From: Candidatus Bathyarchaeota archaeon | Lineage (GTDB): Archaea; Thermoproteota; CALKCG01; B24; JAGTQN01 | Reading direction: 5' to 3' | NCBI GenBank assembly: GCA_018396395.1 | Contig: JAGTQN010000001.1 | Location: 1-54,755, forward strand | DNA length: 54,755 nucleotides | Notes under the pieces: generated by a model | Seen by the model: only the letters and a program-made list of their open reading frames with translations | Told to the model about the DNA's origin: nothing | The model's database searches: none | Shown: positions 53,052 to 54,755 of the stretch, piece after piece | How the letters are laid out: every line of letters starts with the position of its first letter | Numbering within the stretch: position 1 is the first letter of the stretch | Position numbers and translations under genes: made by a program

Positions 53052-53630
53052 TTGCCAAAGCCCATTATCCAAGTGGAGAATGTTGTTGCAAGTATCGTCC
53101 TAAACCAGACGATAGATCTTCTAAGTGTAGTTAAGGCCCTCCCTGATACTGTTGAATACAGGCCCGAACAGTTTCCTGGACTTGTGTTCCGTTTGAAGAA
53201 TCCCAAGACGGCAACTTTAATCTTCAATTCCGGGAAAATGGTTTGTACAGGCGCTAAGTCTGAGGCCCTCGCCAAGAAGGCCGTAAAAAAGGTCATAAAT
53301 CAACTCGAATCGAGTGGCATCATCATTCTATCGAAGCCTGAGATCAAGATACAGAACATCGTCGCCTCTGCAAGCCTCGGCGGAAAGATAGACTTAGAAA
53401 AGGCAACCCTAAGCTTAGGAAGGACCATGTACGAACCCGAGCAGTTTCCTGGGCTCATCTATCGGATGGATGACCCGAAGGTTGTCATCCTTCTCTTCGC
53501 CAGTGGAAAGCTCGTGTGTACAGGCGCAAAGAAGGAGGAGGACGTTCATAGGGCCGTTGAAAGGCTTCAGAAGAGACTTGAGGAGGAGGGACTCATTTAC
53601 TACGGAGGAACAGAGGCCCTCAAGGTTTAG
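53052..53630 (+). CDS. tbp: TATA-box-binding protein
   Basis: This 192-residue saddle-shaped protein has the two direct repeats of TBP. Repeat one spans about 4-92, with EQFPGLVFRLKNPKTATLIF and SGKMVCTGAKS; repeat two spans about 95-183, with EQFPGLIYRMDDPKVVILLF and SGKLVCTGAKK. It binds archaeal TATA boxes and, with TFB, recruits RNA polymerase. The start is TTG at 53052, giving MPKPIIQVENVVAS. A strong TATA box and a leader hairpin lie upstream. The assignment is certain from repeat structure alone. Confidence 0.97.
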   Translation: MPKPIIQVENVVASIVLNQTIDLLSVVKALPDTVEYRPEQFPGLVFRLKNPKTATLIFNSGKMVCTGAKSEALAKKAVKKVINQLESSGIIILSKPEIKIQNIVASASLGGKIDLEKATLSLGRTMYEPEQFPGLIYRMDDPKVVILLFASGKLVCTGAKKEEDVHRAVERLQKRLEEEGLIYYGGTEALKV

Positions 53631-54059
53631 GGAACCTGGCTTTAAACCTGGCTTTTAGCTTCTAATAATACTATTAGTTAGAACGCAAATTTATTTTATC
53701 AGAATGAGAAGCGATGAGGGAATATAAATAATAACGCTCACATTAAGAAGACGTGACATGTTCCTCCTTTCATACTTTATGCGGATTTCATATCCTCAGT
53801 TAAGCCCAAAATGGGCTTATTTCCCTCAAATTTTATAATAGAAATCACAATGTTAATATTTACAAAGAGAACAAGTTAGAAGCAAAAGACGACAGCACTG
53901 TACTTTTATTCTTACAACCAGTACTCCTCCTTCCGAATATCTTAAGCTTCATAAGCCTTCTGGGAGAAGGCAATCATAGGTTAAAGAGTTCCTATCCTAA
54001 GATCCCTTGCTATTTTATTTTTCCTTTCTTTTTCTTTTCTTCTTTTCCTTTTCTTCTTT
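53631..54059. other. Gene-free AT-rich gap with pyrimidine tract
   Basis: No gene is seen in this 429-nt stretch between tbp and purA, which converge. Its right end (54018-54061) is an unbroken 44-nt run of C and T on the plus strand. On the purA coding strand it is a purine tract that starts at the stop codon. The rest is AT-rich. Confidence 0.5.
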
Positions 54060-54755
54060 TTATGCCTTAATCCTTCTGTCCACAACCTCCTCTACACTAG
54101 GACCAGTTCCTACTATCGTCACGGGAACCCCCAGCCTTTCCTCGATCTCCGTTATGAATTCCTTTCCTCGCTGGGACAGTTCCTCGAATCTCTGAACCCC
54201 ATGGCACTCAGGGAACAGCACATCGAGCTTTGTTATCGCCAACTGAGTCGGACTGTTGAGCATGACGGCCCTTTCTGCCAAGCGAAAGTTAAAGGGGGCT
54301 GCGCGCCTCTCCCTTCCCGTTACGGTAGCCCTCTCGAGCCACCCTCTACTTATCGCCTCCTCCCTGCTTAGTTCCCCCTCTAAAGGCCCAGCTCCCACTC
54401 TGGTAGTGAAGGCTTTGAAGACAAGGAGAACCTCGTCAACCCTCTTGGGACCAACGCCACATTCGCTCGCTATGGCAGAGGCCGTCGTATCCCTTGAGGT
54501 GACATATGGATATGTTCCATGGATGAGGGAGAGGAAAGTTCCTTGGGTCCCTTCCAGAGCGACCTTCTCGCCCCTGGCTAGGGCTTTATTCACCTCTAAG
54601 GCCACATCCGCCAAGTATGGAGTCAACTCTGGCACTTCCCTCGCGAGCTTTGCGATACGCTTAACCCTATCTTCCTGTGCCGGCCCGACACCCTGTCCCG
54701 TAGTCCCTATCCTTCCTCCTGTTGCTCGATCCCTCTCGATATGGGTATACTCTAT
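54060..54755 (-). CDS. purA: Adenylosuccinate synthetase, 3' part
   Basis: The frame is open from the window's right edge (54755) to a TAA at 54060, giving the last 231 residues of the enzyme that joins IMP and aspartate in AMP synthesis. RIGTTGQGVGPAQEDR near the visible start is the family's G-T-T-x-x-G-I-G-P region. EGTQGTFLSLIHGTYPYVTS is the IMP/GTP site, and TKLDVLFPECHGVQRF near the end holds the guanine-binding T-K-L-D. The 5' end lies beyond the window. The visible part is complete and unbroken, and the gene is transcribed toward tbp. Confidence 0.95.
   Translation of the reverse strand: MEYTHIERDRATGGRIGTTGQGVGPAQEDRVKRIAKLAREVPELTPYLADVALEVNKALARGEKVALEGTQGTFLSLIHGTYPYVTSRDTTASAIASECGVGPKRVDEVLLVFKAFTTRVGAGPLEGELSREEAISRGWLERATVTGRERRAAPFNFRLAERAVMLNSPTQLAITKLDVLFPECHGVQRFEELSQRGKEFITEIEERLGVPVTIVGTGPSVEEVVDRRIKA

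Noticed and set aside
1..54755. CRISPR arrays, defence islands or prophage genes
   Set aside because: No regularly spaced repeats, Cas proteins, restriction enzymes, integrases or phage structural proteins were recognised.

Overview
The window reads as a chromosomal piece of a PolD-containing archaeon. It encodes an Orc1/Cdc6 initiator, the small subunit (DP1) of archaeal DNA polymerase D, a two-repeat TATA-binding protein, a GPN-loop GTPase, a DUF99 protein and a PaREP1-family protein. Archaeal TATA boxes sit at leaderless distance from several starts, and TTG is used unusually often as a start codon. PolD together with PaREP1 and a large set of intracellular peptidases and glycosidase-like proteins fits a Thermoproteota lineage such as Bathyarchaeia or a relative. 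That placement is inference; no 16S rRNA or other decisive marker is present. I saw no tRNA, rRNA or CRISPR array.

Region 1 (1-15.4 kb) is mostly housekeeping. An HTH-CBS regulator and a membrane-anchored winged-helix protein are followed by a gene-poor stretch (about 1958-2650) that looks like a replication origin: two near-identical ORB-type initiator sites in opposite orientation, a weaker third one, and an AT-rich segment between the second and third. The initiator cdc6 follows at once, and PolD DP1 lies 1.6 kb beyond its end. Then come DUF99, a beta-hydroxyacid dehydrogenase, a radical SAM protein, a zinc dehydrogenase, an enolase-superfamily sugar-acid dehydratase, PyrB, a methyltransferase, and a GNAT plus M28-like peptidase pair.

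Region 2 (15.7-42.2 kb) is the accessory part. It holds a giant membrane protein in which a PA/M28 peptidase-like ectodomain with eroded metal ligands is fused to an FtsX-type permease, and an intact cytoplasmic M28 peptidase. It also holds two large OPT-like transporters separated by a Gfo/Idh oxidoreductase and two decayed insertion sequences (IS5-type and IS110-type). A block of large proteins without signal peptides follows: a six-hairpin glycosidase-like protein, a transglutaminase-like protein, a C45 acyltransferase/amidase, a GH42-like multidomain protein and a DUF4838 protein. The inferred theme is uptake of oligomeric glycan or peptide material and its breakdown inside the cell.

Region 3 (42.4-48 kb) has a GPN GTPase and a metallo-amidohydrolase. 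After them comes a decay island: remnants of an ABC-2 exporter (ATPase tail and permease), an intact PaREP1 gene and a multiply frameshifted MFS transporter. A perfect 17-bp inverted repeat and other hairpins lie here.

Region 4 (48-54.8 kb) returns to core functions: an RsmB/NSUN-like protein that has lost both catalytic cysteines, a CofE-like ligase, a coiled-coil protein, a UroD/MtaA-like protein, a four-cluster ferredoxin, TBP with a hairpin in its leader, and the 3' part of purA running off the window end.
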